From the NCBI GenBank assembly GCA_016124575.1, contig WGNM01000044.1, forward strand, positions 62,001-126,000: a stretch of 64,000 nucleotides of DNA. Reading direction: 5' to 3'. The position numbers were made by a program, and so were the translations under genes. This DNA comes from Cryomorphaceae bacterium. GTDB taxonomy: Bacteria; Bacteroidota; Bacteroidia; Flavobacteriales_D; Sanyastnellaceae. The first letter of the stretch is position 1; every line of letters begins with the position of its first letter. Shown piece by piece: positions 44,397 through 52,650 of this stretch. The notes beneath the pieces are model-generated. The model did no database searches. It saw only the letters and a program-made list of their open reading frames with translations, and was not told the DNA's origin.

Positions 44397-45512
44397 GTGA
44401 AATTGGAATCTCTTTCGTTGGTAAATTTTCGCAATTATGAAGACGCAGAATTGCAGTTTTCATCGGGTGTGAATTGTCTGGTAGGCGAGAATGGCGCGGG
44501 AAAGACCACAGTGTTGGACGCTATTTATTACCTCTCTTTTTGCAAGAGTTATTTCAATGCCATCGACAGCCAGAACATACGTTATGGCGAAGGATATTTT
44601 TTGTTGCAAGGCAGGATAGAGCGAAACGGCGAGAACGACAAGTTATCTTGCGGAGTAAAAAGTGGTCAGAAGAAACAATTTCGTCGCAACGATAAAGAGT
44701 ACACGCGATTGGCTGATCACATAGGCCTGTATCCCTCCGTAATCATGACACCCAACGATATTGATTTGATCAAAGAAGGGAGTGAGTATCGGCGAAAATT
44801 CATTGATAGTATCATTTCGCAATATAACCGCACCTATTTGGATCGGTTGATTGACTACAATCGCGTTTTGTTGCAGCGCAATAATTTGTTGCGGTATTTT
44901 TCTGAGAACCGCACATGGGATGAAGAGAGTTTAGACATTTGGGATCAGCAGATGATAGAATTAGGGAGCTTTTTGCACCAAGAGCGGAAGTCATTTGTCG
45001 ATGCGTTTATTCCCACCTTCAGTTCCTTTTACAAACGCATCTCGGGCAACGCCGAGGATGTATCGCTGGTTTATCAAAGTGAGCTTTCTGATGGCGGATA
45101 TAGAGAAAAGCTGAAACGCCATCAAGAAAGAGATCGTCAACTGCGGAGAAGCAATTGTGGCATTCATAAAGACGATTTAGATTTTTTGATAGACGAACAT
45201 CCGATTAGACGATTCGGGTCTCAAGGACAGCAAAAAACCTATTTGATAGCCTTGAAGTTGGCTCAATTCGCATTTATAGAGAAAGCTACCGGAGTAAAAC
45301 CCCTGTTATTGTTGGATGATATCTTTGATAAGATTGATGACAAACGCGTATCGGCATTGTTGCAACTTGTGAGCGAACGCACCTTCGGACAGATATTCAT
45401 TTCAGATACGCATGAAGACCGTGTTCCTAGGATGTTTGAAGAAATCACAGCCGACGTCCGCATATTCAGAATCTCGAAAGAGGCAATTGACGTAATTGGA
45501 GAAACCGCTTAA
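44397..45512 (+). CDS. recF: DNA replication/repair protein RecF
   Basis: A 371-residue SMC-like ATPase that helps load RecA at gaps. It begins MKLESLSLVNFRNYEDAELQ with Walker A GENGAGKTT (30-38), the characteristic FCKSYFNA region, the signature-like GSQGQQKTYLIALKLAQFAF and Walker B LLLLDDIFDKIDD. It starts with GTG, supported by the promoter box upstream and by the conserved N-terminus. DUF721 follows after two bases, a common pairing. Confidence 0.96.
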   Translation: MKLESLSLVNFRNYEDAELQFSSGVNCLVGENGAGKTTVLDAIYYLSFCKSYFNAIDSQNIRYGEGYFLLQGRIERNGENDKLSCGVKSGQKKQFRRNDKEYTRLADHIGLYPSVIMTPNDIDLIKEGSEYRRKFIDSIISQYNRTYLDRLIDYNRVLLQRNNLLRYFSENRTWDEESLDIWDQQMIELGSFLHQERKSFVDAFIPTFSSFYKRISGNAEDVSLVYQSELSDGGYREKLKRHQERDRQLRRSNCGIHKDDLDFLIDEHPIRRFGSQGQQKTYLIALKLAQFAFIEKATGVKPLLLLDDIFDKIDDKRVSALLQLVSERTFGQIFISDTHEDRVPRMFEEITADVRIFRISKEAIDVIGETA

Positions 45513-45514
45513 TC

Positions 45515-45808
45515 ATGGCAAGGAGAAGCAACGAGCAAACATTGGAAGAAGTGATCAACGATTTGTTGCGCGTTTACCGCTTGGAAGGCAGGATGGTGGA
45601 GTTGGACGTAGTTGAAGCGTGGCGAGATGTGATGGGGCCGAGTGTTGTAAAGCGCACAACAGAAGTCAGGCTGCGCGATGGCGTTTTGAGTATCTATTTA
45701 AATTCAGCCGTTTTGAAAGAAGAGTTTTCATACCAGAAGCAGCGGATAGTTGATTTATTGAACAATCACATGAAGCGAGAGGTTATAAAACACGTTGAAA
45801 TTTATTGA
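45515..45808 (+). CDS. DUF721 domain-containing protein
   Basis: A 97-residue protein of the DUF721 (DciA-like) family: VINDLLRVYRLEGRMVELDV, EAWRDVMGPSVVKRTTEVRL, then an SAVLKEEFSYQKQRIVDLLN helix. The family includes the helicase-loading factor DciA, and the gene's place directly after recF agrees with a role in DNA replication. It is a short, single-domain version. Confidence 0.88.
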   Translation: MARRSNEQTLEEVINDLLRVYRLEGRMVELDVVEAWRDVMGPSVVKRTTEVRLRDGVLSIYLNSAVLKEEFSYQKQRIVDLLNNHMKREVIKHVEIY

Positions 45809-45901
45809 AAGACTTTAACATCCGCCGAGTAAGGCGTAGGGTTTAAGCGAACAGCTTTGTATTTTGCAATATCTTAGATCAGGAAATTTTAAACCGAGAG
45901 G

Positions 45902-47860
45902 ATGAAGACAACATTACGCATCACAACTGTCCTAGTAACCGTATTTGCAGCATTGTTTTTTGTAGGCTGGCGTGATAAGAAAGTTGAGACCTTTCATTCT
46001 TATCAAGAGATACAAGAGTTTCAGATGATGCAAGAGATACTTCCAGATTGGGAGAACGAATTGTTTGCTGGATCGGGGAAGTGCAACGGTTGTCACGGAC
46101 ATGATGTCCAAGGAATAGGAAGTATCACCGAGAGCGGGTGGGACGTCAACGTTGTTAATCATTGGAGATCAACCATAATGGCCAATTCGGCGAAAGATCC
46201 ATTTTGGAGGGCCAAAGTCACCCATGAGGTTGCCGTTAATCCATCTCACCAATTGGAATTGGAAGATAAGTGTACCTCATGTCATGCCCCGTTCGGACAT
46301 TTCAATGCCAAACTTTTGGGAGCAGAGCACTACAGTTTTGCTGAGATGTTAGAAGACCCCTTGGCTATGGATGGAGTTTCCTGCGGAGCTTGTCACCAGC
46401 AAGATCCTGACAGTGCTGGCAATTTCTTTTCGGGGGAGTTGCATTTCGTTATGGACACCATTTTTGGACCTTATGGCGGCGGGAAAGACGAGCCCGTAAT
46501 TGTTGGACAACCGATGACCAGTTTTGTAGGTTTTGAGCCTGTTTATGGCGAGCATATAACCAAAAGTGAAACCTGTGCAGGCTGTCACACCTTGATTACC
46601 AACACAGCCGATCTTGAAGGGAATGCAACAGGCGACACCTTTGTGGAGCAAGCAACATATCACGAATGGTTGAACAGCGTGTATGCTATAGAAGGCGGTA
46701 ATGAAGCACAAGAATGTCAGGGCTGTCACTTCCCACGCATCAGCGACCCTGTTATCATTTCGGCCAACTATTCATGGTTGGAGCTGCGCACACCATTTGG
46801 GTTGCACTACATGGTGGGAGGAAACACCTTTATGTTGCAGATGTTTAAAGAGAACATAGACTTGTTGGGATTGAGTGCTACGGAAGCACAGTTTGACACC
46901 ACGATAGCTCATTCAATGCAAATATTGCAGCAGCAGACAGCAGAATTGACAGTAGTGAATGAAGGCCAAGAAGGAGATATAATGCCCTTCAAAGTTCATA
47001 TTTTGAACAAAGCAGGTCACAAATTTCCTTCGGGGTATCCAGCACGTCGCGCTTTTGTCGAATTTATAGCCACCGATGCTTCAGGCAATGAATTATTTAG
47101 GTCGGGAGAGTTGCAATCTGATTATGAAGTAAATGGGCAAGATGCAACATATGAGCCGCACTATGATGTAATAACATCTGAAGATCAGGTTCAGATTTAC
47201 GAACAAGTGTTGGGTGACGTGAATGGGAACGTAACGACAGTATTAGAGCGAGCCCATCATCACTTAAAGGACAACCGATTGGTACCGAAAGGATTTACGA
47301 GTACCCATTTTGCTTATGACACCACCGAAGTAGCAGGATTGGCCTTAGGCGATTTGAATTTTAACATAGAAGAAGGCGAAGAGGGCAGTGGGACAGATGA
47401 GATAACCTACATGGTGCCCTTGAACGGTTATGAAGGAGAGGTGAATGTTGAGGTGAAGTTATGGTATCAGTCGTCGCCACCGAAGTGGAATGAAGAGATG
47501 TTTTCTTTCAGCACCCCGCAAATAGATTTGTTCAAAGAATTGTATTTAGCTCAAGGAGCGGCTCCTGTTTTGATCAAGGAGGCAGAGGCGACAGCGACAG
47601 CAGTTGGAGTTGAAGAGATTTTGGCAACGAAATGGGAGGTTTATCCGAATCCATTGATAGGAAATACACTGAGATTGAGTCGAAATAATTCGAAAGGAGA
47701 TGCTTCGGTGACCTTGTATGATATGAATGGGAGATTGGTGAGTGAGCAGATTATGCGTGGAGAGAGAGGGAAAGTTATGGTGATGGGTGTTGGGGCGTAT
47801 GTTTTGGTGGTGAAGGAAGGTGATGATACTCAGATTTTCAAGGTTCTTCGCATTGAGTAG
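45902..47860 (+). CDS. Secreted pentaheme cytochrome c with T9SS type A sorting domain
   Basis: A 652-residue exported protein. After a signal sequence (ITTVLVTVFAALFFVGW) come five CxxCH heme motifs: CNGCH, CTSCH, CGACH, CAGCH and CQGCH, all within about the first 280 residues, as in the cytochrome c554-like families. A beta-rich middle region (about 330-560) follows, with a possible metal or heme axial segment LERAHHHLKDNRLVP. The last 75 residues are a T9SS type A domain (WEVYPNPLIGNTLRLSRNN, then TQIFKVLRIE), so it should be exported to the surface. The electron partner is unknown. Confidence 0.9.
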   Translation: MKTTLRITTVLVTVFAALFFVGWRDKKVETFHSYQEIQEFQMMQEILPDWENELFAGSGKCNGCHGHDVQGIGSITESGWDVNVVNHWRSTIMANSAKDPFWRAKVTHEVAVNPSHQLELEDKCTSCHAPFGHFNAKLLGAEHYSFAEMLEDPLAMDGVSCGACHQQDPDSAGNFFSGELHFVMDTIFGPYGGGKDEPVIVGQPMTSFVGFEPVYGEHITKSETCAGCHTLITNTADLEGNATGDTFVEQATYHEWLNSVYAIEGGNEAQECQGCHFPRISDPVIISANYSWLELRTPFGLHYMVGGNTFMLQMFKENIDLLGLSATEAQFDTTIAHSMQILQQQTAELTVVNEGQEGDIMPFKVHILNKAGHKFPSGYPARRAFVEFIATDASGNELFRSGELQSDYEVNGQDATYEPHYDVITSEDQVQIYEQVLGDVNGNVTTVLERAHHHLKDNRLVPKGFTSTHFAYDTTEVAGLALGDLNFNIEEGEEGSGTDEITYMVPLNGYEGEVNVEVKLWYQSSPPKWNEEMFSFSTPQIDLFKELYLAQGAAPVLIKEAEATATAVGVEEILATKWEVYPNPLIGNTLRLSRNNSKGDASVTLYDMNGRLVSEQIMRGERGKVMVMGVGAYVLVVKEGDDTQIFKVLRIE

Positions 47861-47875
47861 TCAAGTTTTCCGCAA

Positions 47876-47892
47876 TTGTACATTTTTAAGTT
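47876..47892. repeat. Solitary half-site of the palindrome family (AATT type)
   Basis: TTTTCCGCAATTGTACA, 15 bases after the stop of the cytochrome gene and 8 bases before the end of the transposase-like gene. No matching right arm follows, so it is a half-element. It forms the left end of the candidate mobile element. Confidence 0.85.
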
Positions 47893-47900
47893 AACTGCTG

Positions 47901-48758
47901 CTAAGAAGCAGAGCCCCATGAAAGCTTGAGGATTTTCCCAAATAGCTCTTCAAACGCTTCTTGAAAGGAATCGAAAATTGAGTTATATGAAAATTCATCG
48001 AGATATTTCTGCAGGTATCGAAGAGAAATTCCGCGATGTATTTTATACAATTTTGACTTCACTTTCGTGAAAACTTCTTTCAGGTGAGGAGTAAGTTCCG
48101 CTGATAGACCGCGTATTGTAGGTTTGCGCAGTGACCGGAATCGGTTTAGTCTTTTCAAGCAGTATTTTCTCCGAAGGCACTTTAAATCTTTGGCATTTAG
48201 TTCTTTGGTCCAACGATATCCCGGTTTAGCTTGGACAAGAATTTCTTTTGCGTTAATTCCATGTTGGTCATTCAGTTGGAATGGCACTACAGGCGATTCT
48301 GTTGAGGGATCTGATTTTTTAAGTTCTTTGTCGCATTGAACAACTTCAAACATTCTACAAGTCCAATCAAATTTCTGCGACTTTTGAAGTTCCAAAATAC
48401 TCTGACCCATTGCTGTCCGTATTTTATGAATCATGTACCAAATTGGTTCATTTCTTTTGAAGTTGAGACGTCTCTTTATCTCTAGAGAAGAAATGGATCC
48501 TTTTGATTCAATCATGAACTTTATAGCTTTGAACCAAATAGATAGAGGTAAGTTGCTGTGCATAAGGATTGTACCACTTCGAAGAGTCTTCGGAGCTCCG
48601 CATGTTTTACATTGCCACTGCCATTTCTTTTCGATCCATAAATGATCAACTGGCCCACATTTATGGCAGGTTATGCCGTGGGTTTCACGCAGGGTTTTGA
48701 ACATTAATCTACAAGATAGCTCATCATCTAGAATGGCTTCAAAGGCAGCTTTTTCCAT
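47901..48758 (-). CDS. IS1595/ISXO2-like transposase homologue with degenerate catalytic region
   Basis: A 285-residue protein with an N-terminal zinc ribbon (C31, C34, C50, C53: CHKCG, CKTCG), then LRSGTILMHSNLPLSIWFKA and KRNEPIWYMIHKIRTAMGQS, both typical of the Zn-ribbon IS1595 transposases. The C-terminal LYKIHRGISLRYLQKYLDEF block matches the end of the ISXO2 domain. Where the family has IE[IV]D[ED] with the first catalytic aspartate, this protein reads FEVVQC (137-142), and no convincing second aspartate block follows. The reading frame is otherwise intact. The ATG at 48758 is preferred to a GTG or other start further upstream. It may now act as a DNA-binding protein. Confidence 0.8.
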   Translation of the reverse strand: MEKAAFEAILDDELSCRLMFKTLRETHGITCHKCGPVDHLWIEKKWQWQCKTCGAPKTLRSGTILMHSNLPLSIWFKAIKFMIESKGSISSLEIKRRLNFKRNEPIWYMIHKIRTAMGQSILELQKSQKFDWTCRMFEVVQCDKELKKSDPSTESPVVPFQLNDQHGINAKEILVQAKPGYRWTKELNAKDLKCLRRKYCLKRLNRFRSLRKPTIRGLSAELTPHLKEVFTKVKSKLYKIHRGISLRYLQKYLDEFSYNSIFDSFQEAFEELFGKILKLSWGSAS

Positions 48759-48868
48759 GGTTGGCAAGTTTAATGACTGCCAAAGTAGGAAATGGAAATG
48801 TAGGGCTGACAACGACTTTGTGAGCGACTATTAAAACTTTGTGGATGTTTAAAATGAAGTTGAAAAGC

Positions 48869-48913
48869 TTTCCGCAATTGTACATTTTAAGGCTACTGTA
48901 CAATTGCGGAAAA
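48869..48913. repeat. Palindrome-family element, both arms AATT type
   Basis: Left arm TTTCCGCAATTGTACA (the first base of the usual TTTT is C), 12-base centre TTTTAAGGCTAC, right arm TGTACAATTGCGGAAAA. It lies between the start of the transposase-like gene and the end of phoH, eight bases from the phoH stop codon. Unlike the array copies both arms are of the AATT type. Confidence 0.9.
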
Positions 48914-48921
48914 TAAAAAAA

Positions 48922-50259
48922 TCACAGAAACTCATTCGCCAAATTCGCCAGCTCCGACCGCTCCCCCTTATCCAAAGTAACATGACAAAACAAATCCCGA
49001 CCCTTCAACCGATCGATTACATAACTCAATCCATTCGACTGCTCATCCAAATAAGGTGTGTCTATCTGACGAATGTCGCCCGTCAATATCACCTTTGTAT
49101 TCTCCCCAGCACGCGTAATGATGGTCTTTACCTCATGTGGTGTGAGGTTCTGGGCCTCATCTACAATGAAAATGGAGTTGGTCAGACTGCGACCACGTAT
49201 GTATGCTAACGGACAAATCTCAATCTTCCCAGCTTGGCGAAGTTCTTCGATGATTTTATGCTTCTTCTCGTTCTCTCCAAACTGACTCTTGATGAAATTC
49301 AAATTGTCCCACAAGGGCTGCATATACGGATTAACTTTTTCCTCAGCATCCCCCGGTAAAAATCCTAAATCACGGTTGCTCAATGCAACTATCGGTCGTG
49401 CCAATATGATCTTATCGTACCGACTCTTTTGCTCCAACGATCCTGCCAAGGCCAACAAGGTTTTCCCTGTCCCTGCAACTCCCGTTATGGTAAGTAACTT
49501 AATGTCAGGATTCAATATGGCATGCATTGCAAAGGCCTGCTCTGCATTTTTAGGCTTTATGCCATATGCATAAACTTTATCTACTCGCTCGATGATCTTC
49601 CGGTCTTCGTTGAAGAAGGCCAATGCCGACGACTGACAGTTCTTTAAAATGTAAAAGTGATTGTTCGTACGATTCTCTCCCAATAAGGATATCTTCCGAC
49701 TCTGCCCTGCTGTATAAAGCTTGCGAATGTCTTCTCCGTCTATGTCTTCAATGAGGGTTTTCCCTGTGTACAAATGCCGCTTGTCTGTTACCTTGCCTGT
49801 CTTATAATCTTCCGCAGGTAGCTTCAAGGCTTTGGCTTTCAATCTTAAATTGATGTCTTTAGAAACGAGTATGACCTTGGCTTTCTTTTCTGTTTGCTGC
49901 AATTCGATGGCGGCATTCAGAATCTTATGGTCGTTGGATTTTTTGTCGAATACGCGCTCGGCATTTGTAACTCCTTCACTTACATCATTCAAGATGATCT
50001 TGAACCGTCCAGAAGCCTCATTGTCAATCGGAATCCATTCTTGTAAACTGACATCAGATGCCAACCGATCAATTATCCGGATACATTCACGGGCTTCAAA
50101 ATTCTTGGTGTCATTTCCGACTTTGAAGGTGTCAAGCTCTTCCAACACCGTTATCGGTATGGCGATGTCGTGCTCCTCGAAGTTCAAAATAGCGTTGTGA
50201 TCGTGTAACAATACACTGGTGTCAATAACGAATATTTTTCGTTGCCCCTGCTTGGCCAT
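48922..50259 (-). CDS. PhoH family protein with N-terminal PIN domain
   Basis: A 445-residue protein of the PIN-PhoH (YlaK-like) type. The PIN ribonuclease-like domain occupies about 1-145 (KIFVIDTSVLLHDHNAILNF, and later VILVSKDINLRLKAKAL) with acidic residues suitable for metal binding. The PhoH ATPase domain has Walker A TGVAGTGKTLLALAGS, Walker B IFIVDEAQNLTPHE and the conserved ILTGDIRQIDTPYLDEQSNG. Such proteins are thought to be RNA helicase/nucleases. It stands alone, 177 bases downstream of rimM. Confidence 0.93.
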   Translation of the reverse strand: MAKQGQRKIFVIDTSVLLHDHNAILNFEEHDIAIPITVLEELDTFKVGNDTKNFEARECIRIIDRLASDVSLQEWIPIDNEASGRFKIILNDVSEGVTNAERVFDKKSNDHKILNAAIELQQTEKKAKVILVSKDINLRLKAKALKLPAEDYKTGKVTDKRHLYTGKTLIEDIDGEDIRKLYTAGQSRKISLLGENRTNNHFYILKNCQSSALAFFNEDRKIIERVDKVYAYGIKPKNAEQAFAMHAILNPDIKLLTITGVAGTGKTLLALAGSLEQKSRYDKIILARPIVALSNRDLGFLPGDAEEKVNPYMQPLWDNLNFIKSQFGENEKKHKIIEELRQAGKIEICPLAYIRGRSLTNSIFIVDEAQNLTPHEVKTIITRAGENTKVILTGDIRQIDTPYLDEQSNGLSYVIDRLKGRDLFCHVTLDKGERSELANLANEFL

Positions 50260-50436
50260 AAGTGTGAAAATTGTGGAAGCGCGTCTTCTCAGACGATTCC
50301 TGATTCATTGCTCATTTGCTTTAGGTCCGTTGACCTGTTCGAAGTTAACGTCGGAGAATGAAATTCTTTTTCTTACTTGGCGAGAGTTATTCACTTTTGG
50401 TGGAAGGAAACTTTTTATTGTCGAGTTAACATCGAC

Positions 50437-50994
50437 TTAATCTTCTTGCTGTTCCTTGCTATCCCCAGAATACAATTCTAAAAGTCCCTCAGGTAAATCG
50501 AGGGTAATTATTTTTTTGGCACGATCAACTTTTCTCAATACGTGATCGTGAAATGGCAAAAGTGCTTCTGTGCCTCTGTAGTCACATATGAATAATGGGT
50601 TGGCGCTATGCTCCATAATGGCTTTGATTTCACCAATCATACCATGTTTCTCATCTTCAACAGTGTAACCTATGACTTCGTGAAAATAGAATTGGTTGCC
50701 TTTCAACTTCGGAAGAAGCTCCAATGGCAAGTAAGCTTCTTTGCCGCGTAAATTCTCAGCTTCCTCTTCGTTTGTAACACCTTCCAGTTGAAGTATTAGC
50801 TGTTTTCCTTTTACATCCGATTTGGTTATAAAAAACGGTACGAGGCTTTCTCCAACCTTAAGAAACAATGCATCGATGTTCCTGTATTCTGATGAGTCAT
50901 CAACATCCAAGAACAATACTACGCTCCCTTTATAACCATGAGGCTTGGTGATGTGGCCTAATTGAAAGCACTTGTCTATTGTCATGTTTTTCAA
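50437..50994 (-). CDS. rimM: Ribosome maturation factor RimM
   Basis: A 185-residue protein needed for 16S rRNA processing and 30S head assembly. The N-terminal beta-barrel begins FQLGHITKPHGYKGSVVLFL; the C-terminal PRC-barrel contains FYFHEVIGYTVEDEKHGMIG and ALLPFHDHVLRKVDRAKKII, LDLPEGLLEL. It follows rpsP, which is the usual neighbour, but an intrinsic hairpin lies between them. A second ATG three codons in is an alternative start. Confidence 0.94.
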   Translation of the reverse strand: MKNMTIDKCFQLGHITKPHGYKGSVVLFLDVDDSSEYRNIDALFLKVGESLVPFFITKSDVKGKQLILQLEGVTNEEEAENLRGKEAYLPLELLPKLKGNQFYFHEVIGYTVEDEKHGMIGEIKAIMEHSANPLFICDYRGTEALLPFHDHVLRKVDRAKKIITLDLPEGLLELYSGDSKEQQED

Positions 50995-51001
50995 GCAAAA
51001 A

Positions 51002-51027
51002 AAGACCGTCTGTGCAGACGGTCTTTA
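51002..51027 (-). terminator. Intrinsic terminator or attenuator between rpsP and rimM
   Basis: A perfect stem AAAGACCGTCT with AGACGGTCTTT around GTGC is followed on the minus strand by TTTTTTGCTTG. It sits just upstream of the rimM start, so part of the rpsP transcripts should end before rimM. Confidence 0.82.
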
Positions 51028-51048
51028 AAATTTATCTTTTCAAGAAAC

Positions 51049-51762
51049 TTATGCTTCTTTTTCTTCTTCTGATCCTTCTTCAGCAGCAGGAGCCTCTTCA
51101 GCAACTGGAGCATCTTCAACAGCAGGAGCTTCTTCAGCAACTGTAGCCTCTTCAACAGCAGGAGCCTCTTCAGCAACTGGAGCCTCTTCAACAGCAGGAA
51201 CTTCTTCAGCAACTGGAGCCTCTTCAACAGCAGTAGCTTCTTCGGCAACTGGAGCCTCTTCAACGGCAGTAGCTTCTTCTTCAACAACTACTTCCTCAGC
51301 AACTGGTGCATTAGCAGCAGCTATCTCAGCAGCACGCTTGTCACTAACTTCTTTCTCACGTGCCATGCGCTCAGAAGCCTCTTTCTGGCTAGCTGTCGAC
51401 AATCCGTCTTTCTTAGCTTGAACTTGGTTCGCTTTTTCAGCAATCCATTGCTCAAAACGAGCATCAGCCGTTTCTTGGGTGAACGCACCTTTCGCAACTC
51501 CTTTTGCAAGGTGATTGCGGTACAATACTCCTTTGTATGAAAGAATTGCACGCGCAGTGTCAGTAGGTTCAGCACCGTTCTGCAACCAGTACAAAGCACG
51601 ATCTACATCGAGTAAAATGGTTGCAGGGTTTGTGTTTGGGTTGTATGTACCTAGCTTTTCGATGAATTTACCGTCGCGTTTTGCGCGGACATCAGCTGAT
51701 ACGATGTGGAAGAATGGTTTTCCTTTCTTTCCGTGACGTTGTAGGCGAATCTTTACTGCCAT
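51049..51762 (-). CDS. rpsP: 30S ribosomal protein S16 with long repetitive acidic C-terminal tail
   Basis: A 237-residue protein. Residues 1-80 are a normal S16 (AVKIRLQRHGKKGKPFFHIV, KFIEKLGTYNPNTNP, ALYWLQNGAEPTDTARAILS). Residues about 85-150 are an alpha-helical charged segment found in many Bacteroidota S16 proteins. From about 152 to the end it is a 12-residue repeat of the type EEAPVAEEAPAV, repeated about seven times with small changes. The DNA also repeats with a 36-base period. The tail is far longer than in E. coli S16, which has about 82 residues, and its role is not known. Confidence 0.95.
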   Translation of the reverse strand: MAVKIRLQRHGKKGKPFFHIVSADVRAKRDGKFIEKLGTYNPNTNPATILLDVDRALYWLQNGAEPTDTARAILSYKGVLYRNHLAKGVAKGAFTQETADARFEQWIAEKANQVQAKKDGLSTASQKEASERMAREKEVSDKRAAEIAAANAPVAEEVVVEEEATAVEEAPVAEEATAVEEAPVAEEVPAVEEAPVAEEAPAVEEATVAEEAPAVEDAPVAEEAPAAEEGSEEEKEA

Positions 51763-51889
51763 AATTAATTGTTTTACAAGGGTCCGAAACCCGGTTAATT
51801 AATGTATTTATTAATTTGAGGGTGCAAATGTCGCGTTTTCTTTTGAATTGACAACAGTTAACCGCAACTTTATCGCTCAATTTTTTCCT

Positions 51890-52555
51890 ATGACCGAGCT
51901 AATCTCTATCTGCGAAGCTGAAATGATGGCGAAATTCTCTGATGAGGGTTCAGGCCACGATTGGTTTCACATCTTGCGAGTCCGGAATTCTGCCGAGAAA
52001 ATTGCCATGGCCGAAGGTGCAAATGTAGAAATTACAATCCTCGCTGCGCTGCTTCACGACATCGATGACCATAAATTCAACGGTGGAGATGTCTATGCCG
52101 GGCCAATCGCAGCTCACAATTTTCTCATTTCCATTGGCGCTAAAGCGGATGTTGCTCAATCCGTTGCTGATATTGTTAATCAAGTGACCTTCAAAGGTGC
52201 AGGTGTCGATACTCCCGTTTCTTCAATCGAAGCGGCATGTGTCCAAGATGCCGATCGCCTCGATGCCATAGGTGCCATCGGAGTAGCAAGGGCTTTTGCC
52301 TACGGTGGATCGAAAGGGAGGTTGCTTTTCAATCCTGAAGATGCGCCTGGACTGCACGCCGACTTCGAAAGCTATAAGTCGAACCAAGGTGCAACGATTA
52401 ATCACTTTTTCGAGAAGTTGTTGCTTCTAAAAGATCGCATGCAGACCGCCACTGGCAGGGCCTTGGCTGCTGACAGACATGATTTTATGCAGCAGTTTCT
52501 TTTTGCGTTTTTCGAGGAATGGGGTATAAGCAGGATGTGGGGAAGTGAAAAGTAG
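51890..52555 (+). CDS. HD domain-containing protein (YedJ-like phosphohydrolase)
   Basis: A 221-residue HD-superfamily hydrolase. Metal ligands are visible in GSGHDWFHILRVRNSA, LAALLHDIDDHKF and VQDADRLDAIGAIGVARAFA. The layout is that of the YedJ/YpgQ family, which has been linked to nucleotide hydrolysis. The ATG at 51890 is preferred because the helix MTELISICEAEMMAKF starts there, while a longer frame begins in the rpsP promoter region. Confidence 0.88.
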   Translation: MTELISICEAEMMAKFSDEGSGHDWFHILRVRNSAEKIAMAEGANVEITILAALLHDIDDHKFNGGDVYAGPIAAHNFLISIGAKADVAQSVADIVNQVTFKGAGVDTPVSSIEAACVQDADRLDAIGAIGVARAFAYGGSKGRLLFNPEDAPGLHADFESYKSNQGATINHFFEKLLLLKDRMQTATGRALAADRHDFMQQFLFAFFEEWGISRMWGSEK

Positions 52556-52601
52556 TTTTCCAAAATTACGAACAGTAGGAAATTAACCCCTGAGAAGATC
52601 A

Positions 52602-52609
52602 TATTTTTG
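52602..52609 (+). promoter_or_regulatory. -7 box (TATTTTTG) of dnaE
   Basis: TATTTTTG matches TANNTTTG, 41 bases before the dnaE ATG. No -33 TTTG is seen at the usual spacing. Confidence 0.4.
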
Positions 52610-52650
52610 GAGGTTCACTGTTTCGTCTAATCAGACGTTTATTCTGTACT

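Larger units (their letters stand above)
47876..48913 (-). mobile_element. Candidate IS1595-like element or domesticated derivative bounded by the palindrome half-sites
   Basis: The transposase-like gene lies between an outward end TTTTCCGCAATTGTACA at 47876 and its exact reverse complement TGTACAATTGCGGAAAA ending at 48913, giving 17-bp perfect terminal inverted repeats about 1.04 kb apart. The flanks (AGTCAAG before, TAAAAAAATC after) show no direct target duplication. Together with the degenerate catalytic region in the protein, this looks like an old or domesticated element rather than an active insertion sequence. Confidence 0.6.

Noticed and set aside
48869-48913. Palindrome elements as intrinsic terminators
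   Set aside because: Each element starts with TTTT and ends with AAAA on both strands, so the T-run precedes the hairpin instead of following it. They lie close to stop codons but do not have terminator form.
47876-48913. Recently active insertion sequence
   Set aside because: Perfect terminal inverted repeats are present, but there is no target-site duplication, an additional inward arm occurs at 48869 and the catalytic region is degenerate.
50991-51287. Leucine/lysine-rich open frame on the minus strand
   Set aside because: It is the shifted frame of the repetitive S16 tail; its repeats come from the 36-base DNA period.
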